A DNA stretch of 64,000 nucleotides from Corynebacterium nuruki S6-4 (GCF_007970465.1 NZ_CP042429.1:3109956-3173955); one strand, 5' to 3'. Counted from the stretch's first letter, positions 18,479-27,760 are shown. The notes: generated by a model not told the origin, from the sequence alone. A program made the numbers and translations.

Positions 18479-19642
18479 GTGGACGCGACGGTGGACGAGG
18501 GCAGGTGGCGGGAACTGTTCGCCCGGCTGGAGGACGAGGTCGGGGACATGTCCCTCGAGACCGCCGACGAGATCCTGGCGGCCATCCCCGGCTACGACGG
18601 CGCCGCACGGGAGAACATCGTCAGCACCGCCCACCAGAACCTGTCCATGAGCACCCGGGTCATCGCCCGCGGCAGCGAACCCACCGCCGAGGATGTCCGC
18701 CATGCCGGACAGACCGCGCTGGAACGTATCGGGGAGGGGGTGCCGCTCGGCAGTCTGCTGAGCGGTTTCCGGCTGAGTATGCGCCGGATCCAACGCCGCC
18801 TGCTCACCCTCGCCCCGGAGTACGGGATCCCCGCCGACCGGCTGCTGGACTGGTCGACGCTGCTGTGGACACTCGGTGACGTGTTCTCCACCTGCGTGAC
18901 CGCGGTCTACCGTGACCACGAGATCGCGCGGACCGTGGCGGATTCGACGCGCCGGGCGGAGTGGGTCAGCCGGCTGGTCACCGGTGACCTCACGGAGGCG
19001 GAGATCCTGCGGGGGGCCGCGCTCTACCGGATCCCCACCGGCACGCCGGTGCGTCTGCTGGTGGCTCCGTCAGCACCGGACGCCGGCCCCGGGGCGGACA
19101 CCACCCTGCACCGCTGGGCCGGGGCGGCGGGCGCCCGGCTGCTGACCACGGTGCAGGCGCGGACGGTCACCGGGATCCTCGTCGGGGACGTGGACGCCGC
19201 GTCCCTGCCGTCGGACATGACGGTGGCACTGGGCCGGCCTGCGGTGCTCACCGACCTGCACCGGACGTTCGTCGCGGTGGACCGGGTCCTGCGCGCCGCG
19301 GTGGAGCTGGGGCTGTCGGGGGTCGTCGACGAGGAGACACTGTCCTGGCGGATGGCCGTCACCGCGAGCCCGGAGACCACCGACCTGCTGGTGCGCCGCT
19401 ACCTGGACCCGCTGCGTGAGGCCCGCGCCTTCGGTGACGAGCTGGTGGACTCGGTGCGGGCATACCTCGACAACCGGCTGAACGTCCGGGCGGCGGCCGC
19501 GTGCATCCCGGTGCACGTCAACACGTTGCGCTACCGGCTCCACCGGTTCGAGGAACTCACCGACTGCGACCTGGGGGAGGTGGACACCCTGGTCGAGGTG
19601 GCCTGGGTGATGGCGGCGACGGGGGCCGGTCGGCCGGACTGA
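18479..19642 (+). CDS. PucR/CdaR-type transcriptional regulator
   Basis: A 387-residue regulator: an N-terminal helical domain, a middle GGDEF-like region, and a C-terminal PucR HTH (LNVRAAAACIPVHVNTLRYR, about residues 335-355). The GTG start has AGGA about 9 nt upstream. It is 22 nt downstream of the synthetase and upstream of scoAB, so the acyl-CoA and acetoacetate genes are the likely targets. The palindrome at 19649-19664 is a candidate binding site. Confidence 0.87.
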   Translation: MDATVDEGRWRELFARLEDEVGDMSLETADEILAAIPGYDGAARENIVSTAHQNLSMSTRVIARGSEPTAEDVRHAGQTALERIGEGVPLGSLLSGFRLSMRRIQRRLLTLAPEYGIPADRLLDWSTLLWTLGDVFSTCVTAVYRDHEIARTVADSTRRAEWVSRLVTGDLTEAEILRGAALYRIPTGTPVRLLVAPSAPDAGPGADTTLHRWAGAAGARLLTTVQARTVTGILVGDVDAASLPSDMTVALGRPAVLTDLHRTFVAVDRVLRAAVELGLSGVVDEETLSWRMAVTASPETTDLLVRRYLDPLREARAFGDELVDSVRAYLDNRLNVRAAAACIPVHVNTLRYRLHRFEELTDCDLGEVDTLVEVAWVMAATGAGRPD

Positions 19643-19811
19643 CCGGATTTGTGCGGGAACACAATATCGGCCGGAACCTGTTGTCGCGCACAACGTGGTG
19701 TGCGCCACATCCGGGGCGGATAATCGGTGTCAACGGCTCCGGTACATGCTGCCCACGCGGTGCACGGACCGGAACGAACAACTGTCCCCGACCCGGAAAA
19801 GTGGTGGAATC
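19643..19811. promoter_or_regulatory. scoA upstream region with TTGTG-N6-CACAA palindrome
   Basis: The 169-bp gap before scoA holds a perfect inverted repeat TTGTG-CGGGAA-CACAA at 19649-19664 and a related partial one, TTGT-N5-ACAA, at 19681-19693, 32 bp further on. The pair sits directly after the PucR-type gene, as expected for its operator sites. No clear -10/-35 pair was recognised. Confidence 0.45.
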
Positions 19812-20585
19812 ATGGCGAACACCCGGAAACTCACGGCTGCCGCGGAGGCCGTGGCCGACATCCCCGACGGCGCGACGCTCGCCGTCGGCGGATTCGGGGT
19901 GTGCGGTATCCCGCAGGTCCTGCTCTCGGAACTGTCGCGCCGCGACAGCGGGAACTTCGAGGCCGTCTCGAACAACGCCGGCCTCGACGGCCGCGGTCTC
20001 GGCCTGCTGCTGGCCACCCGGCAGCTGCGCCGTATCGTCGCCAGCTATGTCGGCGAGAACAAGGAGTTCGCCCGGCAGTACCTCGAGGGTGAACTCGAGG
20101 TGGAACTCACCCCGCAGGGCACCCTGGCCGAGCGGCTGCGGGCCGGCGGGTCCGGGATCGGTGCGTTCTACACCGCCGCCGGCGTCGGGACCCCGGTCGC
20201 CGACGGCGGCATGGTGTGGAAGTACGGCGCCGACGGGTCCGAGGATCCCGCCGACGGCGCGGTGCTCTCACCGGCCAAGGAGACCCGCGACATCGCGGGC
20301 CGCACGCAGGTTCTCGAGTACGCCATCACCGCGGACATCGCCCTGGTCCGTGCCGAGGTGGCGGACACCGCCGGCAACCTCCGGTTCCATGAGACCGCCC
20401 GCAACTTCAACCCGCTGGCCGCGATGTCCGGCCGGATCTGCATTGTCGAGGCGGAGAAGGTGGTGCCGGTCGGCGACCTCGCCCCCGATGACATCCATCT
20501 GCCGGGGATCTACGTCCACCGGATCGTGGAACTGACGGCGGAGCAGGCGGCGGACAAGACGATCGAGAAGGAGACCACCCGATGA
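19812..20585 (+). CDS. scoA: 3-oxoacid CoA-transferase subunit A
   Basis: A 257-residue alpha subunit of succinyl-CoA:3-ketoacid (or acetate/acetoacetate-type) CoA-transferase. The family I signature region [14 protein letters not shown] lies near residues 24-37, followed by the [15 protein letters not shown] segment. It forms the active enzyme with the B subunit encoded directly after it (4-nt ATGA overlap). The start has GGTGGAA just upstream. The likely role is activating acetoacetate with succinyl-CoA. Confidence 0.92.
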   Translation: MANTRKLTAAAEAVADIPDGATLAVGGFGVCGIPQVLLSELSRRDSGNFEAVSNNAGLDGRGLGLLLATRQLRRIVASYVGENKEFARQYLEGELEVELTPQGTLAERLRAGGSGIGAFYTAAGVGTPVADGGMVWKYGADGSEDPADGAVLSPAKETRDIAGRTQVLEYAITADIALVRAEVADTAGNLRFHETARNFNPLAAMSGRICIVEAEKVVPVGDLAPDDIHLPGIYVHRIVELTAEQAADKTIEKETTR

Positions 20586-21217
20586 GCTGGAACCGACAGG
20601 AGATGGCGGCGCGTGCGGCACAGGAACTGCGCGACGGCCAGTACGTCAACCTGGGGATCGGACTGCCGACCCTGGTGCCCAACTACGTCCCTGACGGGGT
20701 GGACGTCACCCTCCAGTCGGAGAACGGGATGCTCGGCATCGGTCCCTACCCCGAGGCTGGCCACGCGGACCCGGACCTGATCAACGCGGGCAAGGAGACG
20801 GTCACCGCGATGCCGGGGACCTCCTACTTCGATTCGGCGCTCAGCTTCGGGATGATCCGGGGCGGCAAGATCGACCTGGCCATCCTCGGCGGCATGGAGG
20901 TCAACGAGCAGGGTGACCTCGCCAACTGGATCGTGCCCGGCAAGATGGTCAAGGGCATGGGCGGGGCGATGGACCTCGTCGTCGGCGCGCGTCGCGTGGT
21001 GGTGCTCATGGAGCACTGCACGAAGGACGGGCGTCCGAAGATCGTCCCGGAGATCGCCCTGCCGCTCACCGGCGCCGGGGTCGTCGACCGGATCATCACC
21101 GATCTGTGTGTCCTCGACCGGACGCCGCAGGGGTTCGCCCTCGTCGAACTTGCACCGGGGGTGAGCGTCGAGGAGGTCCGGGCGGCGACGGGGGTGGCGG
21201 TGATCACAGAAAAATGA
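20582..21217 (+). CDS. scoB: 3-oxoacid CoA-transferase subunit B
   Basis: A 211-residue beta subunit carrying the catalytic glutamate in the family II signature [12 protein letters not shown] (Glu near residue 46), which forms the covalent CoA thioester. [23 protein letters not shown] is typical of the SCOT/AtoA/CatJ group. It is followed by a 136-bp gap with its own promoter-like signal before the thiolase, so the thiolase may be expressed separately. Confidence 0.92.
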   Translation: MSWNRQEMAARAAQELRDGQYVNLGIGLPTLVPNYVPDGVDVTLQSENGMLGIGPYPEAGHADPDLINAGKETVTAMPGTSYFDSALSFGMIRGGKIDLAILGGMEVNEQGDLANWIVPGKMVKGMGGAMDLVVGARRVVVLMEHCTKDGRPKIVPEIALPLTGAGVVDRIITDLCVLDRTPQGFALVELAPGVSVEEVRAATGVAVITEK

Positions 21218-21353
21218 TTGTCCGGTTAATGTGAGGCGACCGGCCCGAATCGGCCACCCTTCGCTCGAATATGTCTCATAATAGAAGAGTTTTGCAGAGT
21301 GGACCGGGACCGTGCGCTCGTCCGGTCCCCGACGAAAGGTACGACGAACCGCT
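21218..21353 (+). promoter_or_regulatory. Probable thiolase promoter
   Basis: An A+T-rich patch interrupts the GC-rich background before the thiolase. CATAAT at 21277-21282 is a good -10 candidate about 70 bp upstream of the start codon; no convincing -35 was found. Base composition and position are the only evidence. Confidence 0.4.
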
Positions 21354-22556
21354 ATGACCAGTCAGAACCCCACCCCCTCGCCGGACGACATCGTCATCGT
21401 CGGTGCGGCCCGCACCGCCCAGGGCAGGATGCTCGGCGCCCTCGCCGCGAAGTCCGCCGTCGACCTCGGCGGGACAGTCATCGCCGGCGCGCTCGAGCGG
21501 GCCGGGGTCGATGCCAGCGCCGTGGACTACGTGTACATGGGCCAGGTCGTGCAGGCTGGTGCCGGCCAGAACCCCGCCAAGCAGTCCGCGGTCGCGGCCG
21601 GACTGCCGGTGTCCACCCCGGCATCCACCGTCAACAAGGTCTGCCTGTCCGGGCTCGACGCGGTGATCAACGCCTCCCGCATGCTGCGCTCCGGGGACGC
21701 CGACGTTGTCGTCGCCGGTGGGCAGGAGTCCATGACGAATGCACCGCACCTGGCCGCCGGCGTGCGGGCCGGGGCGAAGTTCGGGTCGCTGGCGCTGCAG
21801 GATTCCCTGGAGCGCGACGGACTGACCGATCCGGTGCACGGGACGGCGATGGGCGTGGAGACCGAGGGCGGAAACACCGACCGGGGCATCACCCGTGAAC
21901 AGCAGGACCGGGTCGCCGCACTGTCCCACCAGCGCGCCGAGGCGGCGATCGCCGACGGCACCTTCGCCGCTGAGATCGTGCCGGTGGAGGTGAAGACCCG
22001 GAAGGGGACGGTCACCGTCGACACTGACGAGGGCGTGCGTGCCGGGACGACCGAGGATTCGCTGGCGGGCCTGCGCCCGGCCTTCGCCACCGACGGGACG
22101 ATCACGGCGGCCTCGGCCTCCCAGATCTCCGACGGTGCCGCGGCGGTGGTGCTGACCACGCGGAAGTACGCGGAGGACAATGGTCTGACGGTCCTCGCGG
22201 CGGTCGGTGCCGCCGGTGAGACGGCGGGCCCGGACACGCTGCTGCACTCGCAGCCGGCGCAGGCGGTCACCGCCGCGCTGACGAAGGCCGGCTGGGAGGC
22301 CGCGGACCTGGACTTCCTGGAGATCAACGAGGCCTTCGCCGCCGTGGTGGTGCAGTCGCTGAAGGACCTGGACTACCCGCTGGAGCAGACCAACATCCAC
22401 GGTGGCGGTATTTCGCTGGGGCACCCCATCGGTGCCTCGGGTGCCCGGCTGGTGGTCGCGGCCGCCTACGAGCTGGACCGGCGGGGGAGCGGCCGCGCCG
22501 CGGTCTCGCTGTGCGGCGGTGGCGGGCAGGGTGACGCTCTGCTGCTCTGGCGCTGA
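21354..22556 (+). CDS. atoB: Acetyl-CoA C-acetyltransferase (thiolase)
   Basis: A 400-residue thiolase that cleaves acetoacetyl-CoA into two acetyl-CoA. The acyl-accepting Cys is about residue 97 in NKVCLSG, the catalytic His is in GHPIGASGAR, and the second Cys is in SLCGGGGQGDA. The start at 21354 is chosen because it begins the conserved protein; an in-frame start 14 codons upstream has no better support. It completes the route from acetoacetate after ScoAB. Confidence 0.93.
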   Translation: MTSQNPTPSPDDIVIVGAARTAQGRMLGALAAKSAVDLGGTVIAGALERAGVDASAVDYVYMGQVVQAGAGQNPAKQSAVAAGLPVSTPASTVNKVCLSGLDAVINASRMLRSGDADVVVAGGQESMTNAPHLAAGVRAGAKFGSLALQDSLERDGLTDPVHGTAMGVETEGGNTDRGITREQQDRVAALSHQRAEAAIADGTFAAEIVPVEVKTRKGTVTVDTDEGVRAGTTEDSLAGLRPAFATDGTITAASASQISDGAAAVVLTTRKYAEDNGLTVLAAVGAAGETAGPDTLLHSQPAQAVTAALTKAGWEAADLDFLEINEAFAAVVVQSLKDLDYPLEQTNIHGGGISLGHPIGASGARLVVAAAYELDRRGSGRAAVSLCGGGGQGDALLLWR

Positions 22557-22577
22557 CCGCGCTGTTACCCCGGGCAG

Positions 22578-23009
22578 CTAGCTGGAGAGCGGGACGCCGT
22601 TGGCGTCCCGCTTGAAGCCTTCGGAACCCGCGAGGATCATGATGAACTCGATGAACGCCCAGAGTTCGACGGCCAGGATGATGAAGACGCCGATGAGGAC
22701 CACCGAGGTGATGATGCCGGCGATCGTCAGTCCGAGCTGCCAGAAGGCCCTGGACTTGTAGCCCAGGTAGAAGTTGTGGGCGCCGAAGGCGCCGAGGAAG
22801 AACGCCAGCAGGGCGGCGGCGATCTTCGACTTCGGGGCGTACCCGACCGGTGCATAGCCGGGCTGGTAGTTCGCGACCTGGTTGAACTGCGGCCCGTTCT
22901 GGGGGAAGGGCTGCTGACCGAACTGCGGCTGCTGGGGCCGGCCGAACTGCGGCTGCGGGTGCTGCGGCTGTTACTGACGGATGGGAACCGTCGAAGTATA
23001 GCGCACCAT
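22578..23009 (-). pseudogene. TM2-domain membrane protein gene interrupted by an in-frame TAA
   Basis: Reading leftward from ATG at 23009, 12 codons are followed by TAA (22971-22973), then an unbroken frame to TAG at 22578. The frame after the TAA encodes a Gln/Pro/Phe-rich tract and then a typical TM2 domain: AAALLAFFLGAFGAHNFYLGY, a second hydrophobic helix, and the conserved end AFIEFIMILAGSEGFK. No ATG, GTG or TTG lies between the TAA and the TM2 domain, so as written the domain cannot be translated on its own. A TAC codon (Tyr) turned TAA by one base is the simplest explanation. The gene is too broken to appear as an ordinary open frame. Confidence 0.7.
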
Positions 23010-23042
23010 CAGGTTACTTTTCGAAGTATTCTTTGTTGATTG

Positions 23043-24137
23043 TCAGCCGCGGAAGGTCGCGATGACGTCCTCACCGGTACCTGCCAGTGTCCGCAGCCGG
23101 CCGCCGTGCCGGAGGGTGTCGGCCAGTGCCCGGTCGAGCGCGGTGGTGACCACCTCGTCGTCGGACACCGCATCGCGCGGCACGAGGAGCGTGTCGACCC
23201 GGCCCTCGCCGGCGACCACGGCGGCCTCGGCGGGATCGGTCGTGCCGCGGCCCTGATGTACCTCGGTCAGCGCATTCTCACGCGCTCCGGCGTCGCGGGC
23301 GTCGCGCTGCCGTGTGATGATCGCCCAGGCGGCGGAGCGCAGCTCGCCGGGGTCGGTGTGCTCGGGGTTGCCGGGGATCGCCTCGTCGACCAGTGCCGGG
23401 TAACTGCAGACCCGCCGGAACACCGGCAGGTGCTCGGCGACGCAGGCCAGGACCAGCGGCATGGAGCGCGCAGTACCGAGTTCCTGCTCCACACCGTCCG
23501 CGACCTTGCGCAGAAACTCTTCGGTGAGCACGTCGGCGTCATCGCCGGGGCCGCCGTGGCCGTGGAAGGCGACCGTGTCCTGCCCGGTACTGCGGCCCTG
23601 CAACTCATGGTCGGGAGCCTCGACGACATCGTCGAGCCGGGCCGGGATGCTGCCCAGGGGCAGTTCCCGGATGCTGTTGCGTGCCGATTCGTACAGCCGG
23701 ACCCCGTTGTCGGCGAGGGCGAGGATGTAGCAGCGTCCGAAACCCTCGATGTCGGCGGCGAGCGGCAGCAGGTGGAACACCGGCCCGACGGTCACCGACC
23801 CGGCGACCTCGACCGGTACCCGGACGACCCGGTGCAGGCCGCCGCCGGCGAACAGGGCCAGGCCGCGGCTCTGCTCACGCCAGAACAGCGGGTCGGCGAC
23901 GGATTCCCGGAGCGGTGAGAGCAGTGCATCGACGTCGGCCGGGGTGACGTCGGTGGCGAGGAGCTGCTTCTCCGCGTCCTTCAGTTTGGCGTCGAGGGTG
24001 CGCCGGGCGATGTCGCCGTCGGCACCGGTGGGATCGGTGGGAACGTAGACCGAGACCTTGGGTCCGGCGTCCGCGCCGGCGGTGAGGATGTCGGACAGTC
24101 CGAGCTGGTCGACAGTTCCCTGTGATGTGGTGGACAT
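23043..24137 (-). CDS. baeRF-domain (archaeo-eukaryotic release-factor-like) protein
   Basis: A 364-residue protein matching the bacterial archaeo-eukaryotic release factor family 3 layout. The N-terminus has SDILTAGADAGPKVSVYVPTDP, the centre has LALADNGVRLYESARNSIRELP, and the C-terminal third has VLACVAEHLPVFRRV and a release-factor eRF1-like end. Such proteins are proposed, not proven, to act on ribosomes under stress. The ATG at 24137 has AAGGAGT 8 nt upstream. It is monocistronic, with the broken TM2 gene downstream. Confidence 0.75.
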   Translation of the reverse strand: MSTTSQGTVDQLGLSDILTAGADAGPKVSVYVPTDPTGADGDIARRTLDAKLKDAEKQLLATDVTPADVDALLSPLRESVADPLFWREQSRGLALFAGGGLHRVVRVPVEVAGSVTVGPVFHLLPLAADIEGFGRCYILALADNGVRLYESARNSIRELPLGSIPARLDDVVEAPDHELQGRSTGQDTVAFHGHGGPGDDADVLTEEFLRKVADGVEQELGTARSMPLVLACVAEHLPVFRRVCSYPALVDEAIPGNPEHTDPGELRSAAWAIITRQRDARDAGARENALTEVHQGRGTTDPAEAAVVAGEGRVDTLLVPRDAVSDDEVVTTALDRALADTLRHGGRLRTLAGTGEDVIATFRG

Positions 24138-24250
24138 GGCAGGTACTCCTTGACGTGGTGGGTGGTGAGTCCACCATCGACCGTAGCGGCGCCCGGGACC
24201 CCCGGTGCCGTGCCCGGCTCGAACGGGGGTGGCCACGGACAGTCGGCTGG

Positions 24251-25228
24251 TCAGCCCAGCAGCAGGGAGATGACGGCGATCGAGGGGATCGACAGCAGGG
24301 TGCTGACGACGCCCGAGTCCCGGGCCAGGACGGTGTTGACCCCGAAGCGGGAGGCGTAGGTGAACACGTTCTGCGCGGTCGGCAGTGCGGCGACGACGAC
24401 GAAGGCGAGCAGAGCGGCGCCGTGGGCGTCGAAGAGCAGCCGGGCGAGCGCATAGGCGATCAGCGGATGGACGACCGTCTTGACCAGGGAGGCCGCCCAG
24501 ACGCTGCGGCGGGGACTCGTGTCCCGGTCGAGGACCGTCACCTCCGCCATCGACATGCCGAACGCGACGAGGGCGGCGGGGACGGCGGCTCCGGAGAGCA
24601 TCGCCACCGGTTCGCCGATGAGCGAGGGCAGGGTGAAGCCGTTGGCGTGGTGGACCAGGGCGAGGATGATGCCGCACACCGCGGCGATGATCAGCGGGTT
24701 ACGGACCACGCCCAGGACCAGCTCCCGGAGCAACGGGCCGAGAGAGGGCGCGGCGTGTGTCCCGGCGTCCCGCCGTCGGGTGGTGACGTCGAGCAGCAGG
24801 ACGACGGCGGGCCCGTAGAACGCGGTCTGGAAGATGATGACCGGCAGCGAGGCGGTGGGGTCGTCGAGGACGTGGGTGGCGATCGGGATGCCGAGATTCG
24901 ACCCGTTGCAGTAGGAACACGCCAGCAGGGTGACCAGGCTGTCGGGGACCGGACGCCGTGCGAGGTGCCGGTAGCCGAGGTATCCCACGGCACCGGCGAG
25001 GAATGAGCTGAGGATGACGACGGCGAGGTTCTCGCCGAAGACGTCGCCGAGGTCGGCGGAGGAGAGGAAGTTGATGAGCAGGGCCGGGGTCGCCAGGTAG
25101 AAGACGAACATGTTGAGCGTGTACACCGCGCTCGGCCCGAGCAGCTTCTTCCGGCCGACGAGGTAACCCAGCGCGATGATGATGACCACGATCAGGAATC
25201 CGCTGAGTACATCGAGCATGACCCCCAT
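24251..25228 (-). CDS. AEC-family (auxin efflux carrier-like) transporter
   Basis: A 325-residue inner-membrane protein with about ten hydrophobic segments in the two-halves arrangement of the AEC/MdcF family. The first helix is LSGFLIVVIIIALGYLVG, and the conserved central region is CSYCNGSNLGIPIATHVLDD. Members export or import organic acids such as malonate or malate; the substrate is unknown. A second ATG four codons in is an alternative start. It stands alone behind a strong hairpin. Confidence 0.87.
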   Translation of the reverse strand: MGVMLDVLSGFLIVVIIIALGYLVGRKKLLGPSAVYTLNMFVFYLATPALLINFLSSADLGDVFGENLAVVILSSFLAGAVGYLGYRHLARRPVPDSLVTLLACSYCNGSNLGIPIATHVLDDPTASLPVIIFQTAFYGPAVVLLLDVTTRRRDAGTHAAPSLGPLLRELVLGVVRNPLIIAAVCGIILALVHHANGFTLPSLIGEPVAMLSGAAVPAALVAFGMSMAEVTVLDRDTSPRRSVWAASLVKTVVHPLIAYALARLLFDAHGAALLAFVVVAALPTAQNVFTYASRFGVNTVLARDSGVVSTLLSIPSIAVISLLLG

Positions 25229-25232
25229 TACA

Positions 25233-25280
25233 GCACCGCCGGTGACCTGCCCCGTGGTCGGGGCGGGTCACCGGCGGTGC
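25233..25280. terminator. Long perfect hairpin between RDD and AEC genes
   Basis: A perfect 15-bp inverted repeat (25233-25247 with 25266-25280) encloses a second perfect 6-bp stem (25249-25254 with 25259-25264) around a 4-base loop. It lies between two leftward genes and probably ends the RDD transcript. No T-run follows on either strand. Confidence 0.65.
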
Positions 25281-25326
25281 GGTCGCTGCGCCGTCGCTGC
25301 GCCGTCGCGGCGCGGCGCTGGGGGGA

Positions 25327-25965
25327 CTAGCGGGAACGGACCACGTAGGACTTGGCCCACTTGTCGGTGAAGGACTGCTTCTGCGGGTTACTGGAGATGG
25401 TGACCCCGAGGGCGATGGCTGCGACGAAACTCAGGATTCCTCCGACGAAGGGGATGATCCCGACGATAAACCAGGCGTTACGGATCAGGGAGTTCTGAGC
25501 GCTCAGGCGCTGCCCGTTGATGTCGACCACCTTGAGCCCCAAGATGAGCTTTCCCACGCTTCCTCCGGCGCTGATCTCCATGCCGACCCGGTAGGCGAAC
25601 CAGATAACCACGACGATGACGCTGAGGAGGAATTGCGTCCCGGCGGAGACCGCACCGTCGTCGCTGGCACCGCCCGCGAGGCCGACGATGAAGCCGACAA
25701 TGACAGCGATGATCATGAGGATGATCGCGTCGATGATGTAGGCACCGAGGCGGACGCCGGCACCCGGCAGTGTGGAGCCGCCGAGGTACTGCTGGTCGGC
25801 TCCACCCGGGTAGGCCCCGTAGGGGTTGCCCGGGTCCTGCGGCTGACCGTAACCCTGTGCCGGGTCACCGCCGGCGTAGTCACCGTACGAGGGAATGTCG
25901 CCGGACGGACCGGAGTTTCCGTTGTGGTCGTCAGGGTTACCGGGGGAGCCGTAGGGATTGCTCAT
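25327..25965 (-). CDS. RDD-family membrane protein
   Basis: A 212-residue protein. The first 80 residues are rich in Gly, Pro, Asn, Asp and Tyr and probably disordered. The RDD domain (about 85-205) has three hydrophobic segments, including AYIIDAIILMIIAVIVGFIVG and the family Arg-Asp-type residues. The function of the family is mostly unknown; some members are ion antiporters. No Shine-Dalgarno is visible before the ATG. Confidence 0.82.
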   Translation of the reverse strand: MSNPYGSPGNPDDHNGNSGPSGDIPSYGDYAGGDPAQGYGQPQDPGNPYGAYPGGADQQYLGGSTLPGAGVRLGAYIIDAIILMIIAVIVGFIVGLAGGASDDGAVSAGTQFLLSVIVVVIWFAYRVGMEISAGGSVGKLILGLKVVDINGQRLSAQNSLIRNAWFIVGIIPFVGGILSFVAAIALGVTISSNPQKQSFTDKWAKSYVVRSR

Positions 25966-26032
25966 GGAGGGGTCATCACTTTCTCACGTGGAACAGTTCA
26001 CGCCCCACCGTACAGGACGCCCCGGATACGAC

Positions 26033-26075
26033 TGAACCCCCGCACCCCGGGGGACAACCCGGGGACGGGGGTTCA
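26033..26075 (-). terminator. Terminator of the rpmB-rpmG-rpsN-rpsR operon
   Basis: TGAACCCCCG at 26033-26042 pairs with CGGGGGTTCA at 26066-26075, and a second inner stem CCCCGGG/CCCGGGG fills the middle. It begins 38 nt downstream of the rpsR stop on the minus strand. Confidence 0.7.
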
Positions 26076-26112
26076 GAAGGTCTTTAAGTAAACGCTGCGC
26101 TGAAGGAAAAGA

Positions 26113-26361
26113 TCAGCGGCTGTGGAACGGCAGGAGAGCCATTTCACGGGCGTTCTTGATCGCGGTGGCGACCTGACGCTGCTGCTGCGGGGTCAGACCG
26201 GTGACGCGGCGGCCACGGATCTTGCCGCGGTCGGAGATGAACTTACGCAGCAGGGCGTAGTCCTTGTAGTCGACGGTCTCGATACCCTCTGCCTTGAGCG
26301 GGTTCTTCTTCGGGCGGCGGGACTGCTCGATCCGCGCCTTCTTGTGATTGGTGCGCTTCAT
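26113..26361 (-). CDS. rpsR: 30S ribosomal protein S18
   Basis: An 82-residue S18 with the signatures [19 protein letters not shown] and [22 protein letters not shown]. No cysteine is present, so it is the zinc-independent type. The start at 26361 begins the conserved protein; the open frame upstream is spurious. It is the last gene of a four-gene leftward operon, 16 nt after rpsN. Confidence 0.97.
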   Translation of the reverse strand: MKRTNHKKARIEQSRRPKKNPLKAEGIETVDYKDYALLRKFISDRGKIRGRRVTGLTPQQQRQVATAIKNAREMALLPFHSR

Positions 26362-26377
26362 TCTCGTGAGCTCCCCT

Positions 26378-26683
26378 TTACCAGCTGGACTTGCGGACGC
26401 CCGGCAGCTCACCGCGGTGAGCCATTTCGCGGACGCGGACGCGGGACAGACCGAACTTGCGGAGGTAACCGCGGGGGCGGCCGTCGGCGGCGTCGCGGTT
26501 CCGGACGCGGACGGGGGAGGCGTCGCGCGGCTGGCGGTTCAGCTCGTACTGGGCCTCCTGACGATCCTCGTCAGAGGTGTTCGGGTTCTTGATGATCTTC
26601 TTGAGCTCGGTGCGACGCTCGGCGAAACGCGCGACGGTTTCCTTGCGCTGCTCGTTCTTGGCGATCTTCGACTTCTTGGCCAT
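26378..26683 (-). CDS. rpsN: 30S ribosomal protein S14 (zinc-independent, long form)
   Basis: A 101-residue S14 of the long form, with [39 protein letters not shown] at the C-terminus. The CxxC pairs of the short zinc-binding form are absent. It starts three bases before the rpmG stop codon. In mycobacteria and streptomycetes this version is the alternative copy made when zinc is scarce. Confidence 0.97.
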   Translation of the reverse strand: MAKKSKIAKNEQRKETVARFAERRTELKKIIKNPNTSDEDRQEAQYELNRQPRDASPVRVRNRDAADGRPRGYLRKFGLSRVRVREMAHRGELPGVRKSSW

Positions 26684-26686
26684 GGA

Positions 26687-26851
26687 TTAACGCTCCTCGC
26701 GGAACTCGACGTGCTTGCGCGCGATCGGATCGAACTTCTTCAGCGTGATCCGGTCGGGGTTGTTCCGCTTGTTCTTGCGGGTCACGTAGGTGTAACCGGT
26801 GCCCGCAGTGGACTTCAGCTTGATGATGGGGCGAATGTCATTACGTGCCAT
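26687..26851 (-). CDS. rpmG: 50S ribosomal protein L33 (zinc-independent)
   Basis: A 54-residue L33 ([37 protein letters not shown]...HVEFREER). None of the four zinc-ligand cysteines of the other form are present. The start overlaps the rpmB stop as TAATG (1-nt overlap), so translation is coupled. Confidence 0.96.
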   Translation of the reverse strand: MARNDIRPIIKLKSTAGTGYTYVTRKNKRNNPDRITLKKFDPIARKHVEFREER

Positions 26852-27087
26852 TAGATCTTCTCCCCACGTGCGCGGATCTTGGCGACGACGGCTTCAATGC
26901 CGTCCCGGTCGATGGTCTTGAGGCCCTTGGCGGAGACGTTCAGGGTGACCTTGCGTCCCTCAGAGGGCAGGTAGAACGAACGGCGCTGGATGTTCGGGTT
27001 CCAGCGACGGTTCGTGCGGCGGTGCGAGTGCGAGACGGACTTGCCGAACCCCGGCTTCCGACCCGTGACCTGGCAATATGCCGACAT
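26851..27087 (-). CDS. rpmB: 50S ribosomal protein L28 (zinc-independent)
   Basis: A 78-residue L28: [52 protein letters not shown]. Only one cysteine is present, as in the zinc-independent E. coli-type protein. First gene of the operon; AGGAGA precedes the start. Confidence 0.97.
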   Translation of the reverse strand: MSAYCQVTGRKPGFGKSVSHSHRRTNRRWNPNIQRRSFYLPSEGRKVTLNVSAKGLKTIDRDGIEAVVAKIRARGEKI

Positions 27088-27474
27088 GGGTATCTTTCTC
27101 CTTCCGTCCGTCCATCCGGGCCCGGCGCCGCACCGACCGTCATGCCCGTAACTAGACGGGAAACGGGCTGATCGGGGCGCTGTGAGGACCGGTCGTACGA
27201 ACGATGACGTTTACCTAGACAACAGCGATGCGCCACGTTACCGCATCTGGTCCCGGTGACCTAATCTTCCGGCTGTCTTCCGGCTCTCCGGCGGACTGTC
27301 CGACGGACGGCTCCCACGATTTCACGGTCCAGGGGAGGAGGGGTTACGATATGCGGTTGTGTCTGCCCGCGCGAGGCGCTGTGGCGGATCCACTACTCCA
27401 AACCCGACCCAGGTACGACCCGGCACCCGCATGGTGCGGGGACCGGCCTGGTGCACAACCCTGAGGGATTGAGA
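27088..27474. promoter_or_regulatory. Divergent promoter region between rpmB and rpmE
   Basis: This 387-bp gap must hold promoters for the two divergent ribosomal transcripts. TACGAT at 27346-27351 is a possible -10 for rpmE. I looked for the AT-rich palindromic Zur box expected for zinc-regulated paralogues and saw none. No reading frame here looks coding. Confidence 0.4.
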
Positions 27475-27741
27475 ATGAAGAGCGATATCCACCCCGACTA
27501 CCACCCGGTGGTCTTCAAGGACGCGAGCACGGGACACCAGTTCCTCACCCGCTCCACCGCCACCTCCGACCGCTCCGTGGAGTGGGAGGACGGCAACGAG
27601 TACCCGCTGATCGTCGTTGACGTCACCAGCGAGTCGCACCCGTTCTGGACCGGTGCGCAGCGTGTCATGGACACCGCCGGCCGTGTCGAGAAGTTCCAGC
27701 GCCGCTACGGCAACCGCATCCGCCGTACCAAGAAGAACTAA
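27475..27741 (+). CDS. rpmE2: 50S ribosomal protein L31, type B
   Basis: An 88-residue type B L31: [49 protein letters not shown]. It lacks the zinc-binding cysteines of type A. The start at 27475 has GAGGGA 7 nt upstream. rpmF follows after 19 nt. Confidence 0.96.
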   Translation: MKSDIHPDYHPVVFKDASTGHQFLTRSTATSDRSVEWEDGNEYPLIVVDVTSESHPFWTGAQRVMDTAGRVEKFQRRYGNRIRRTKKN

Positions 27742-27760
27742 CCGAGGAGGGTAGAGAACA

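Noticed and set aside
27088..27474. Zur-type operator between the ribosomal operons
   Set aside because: Looked for an AT-rich palindrome of the TGAAAAT-type; none is present.
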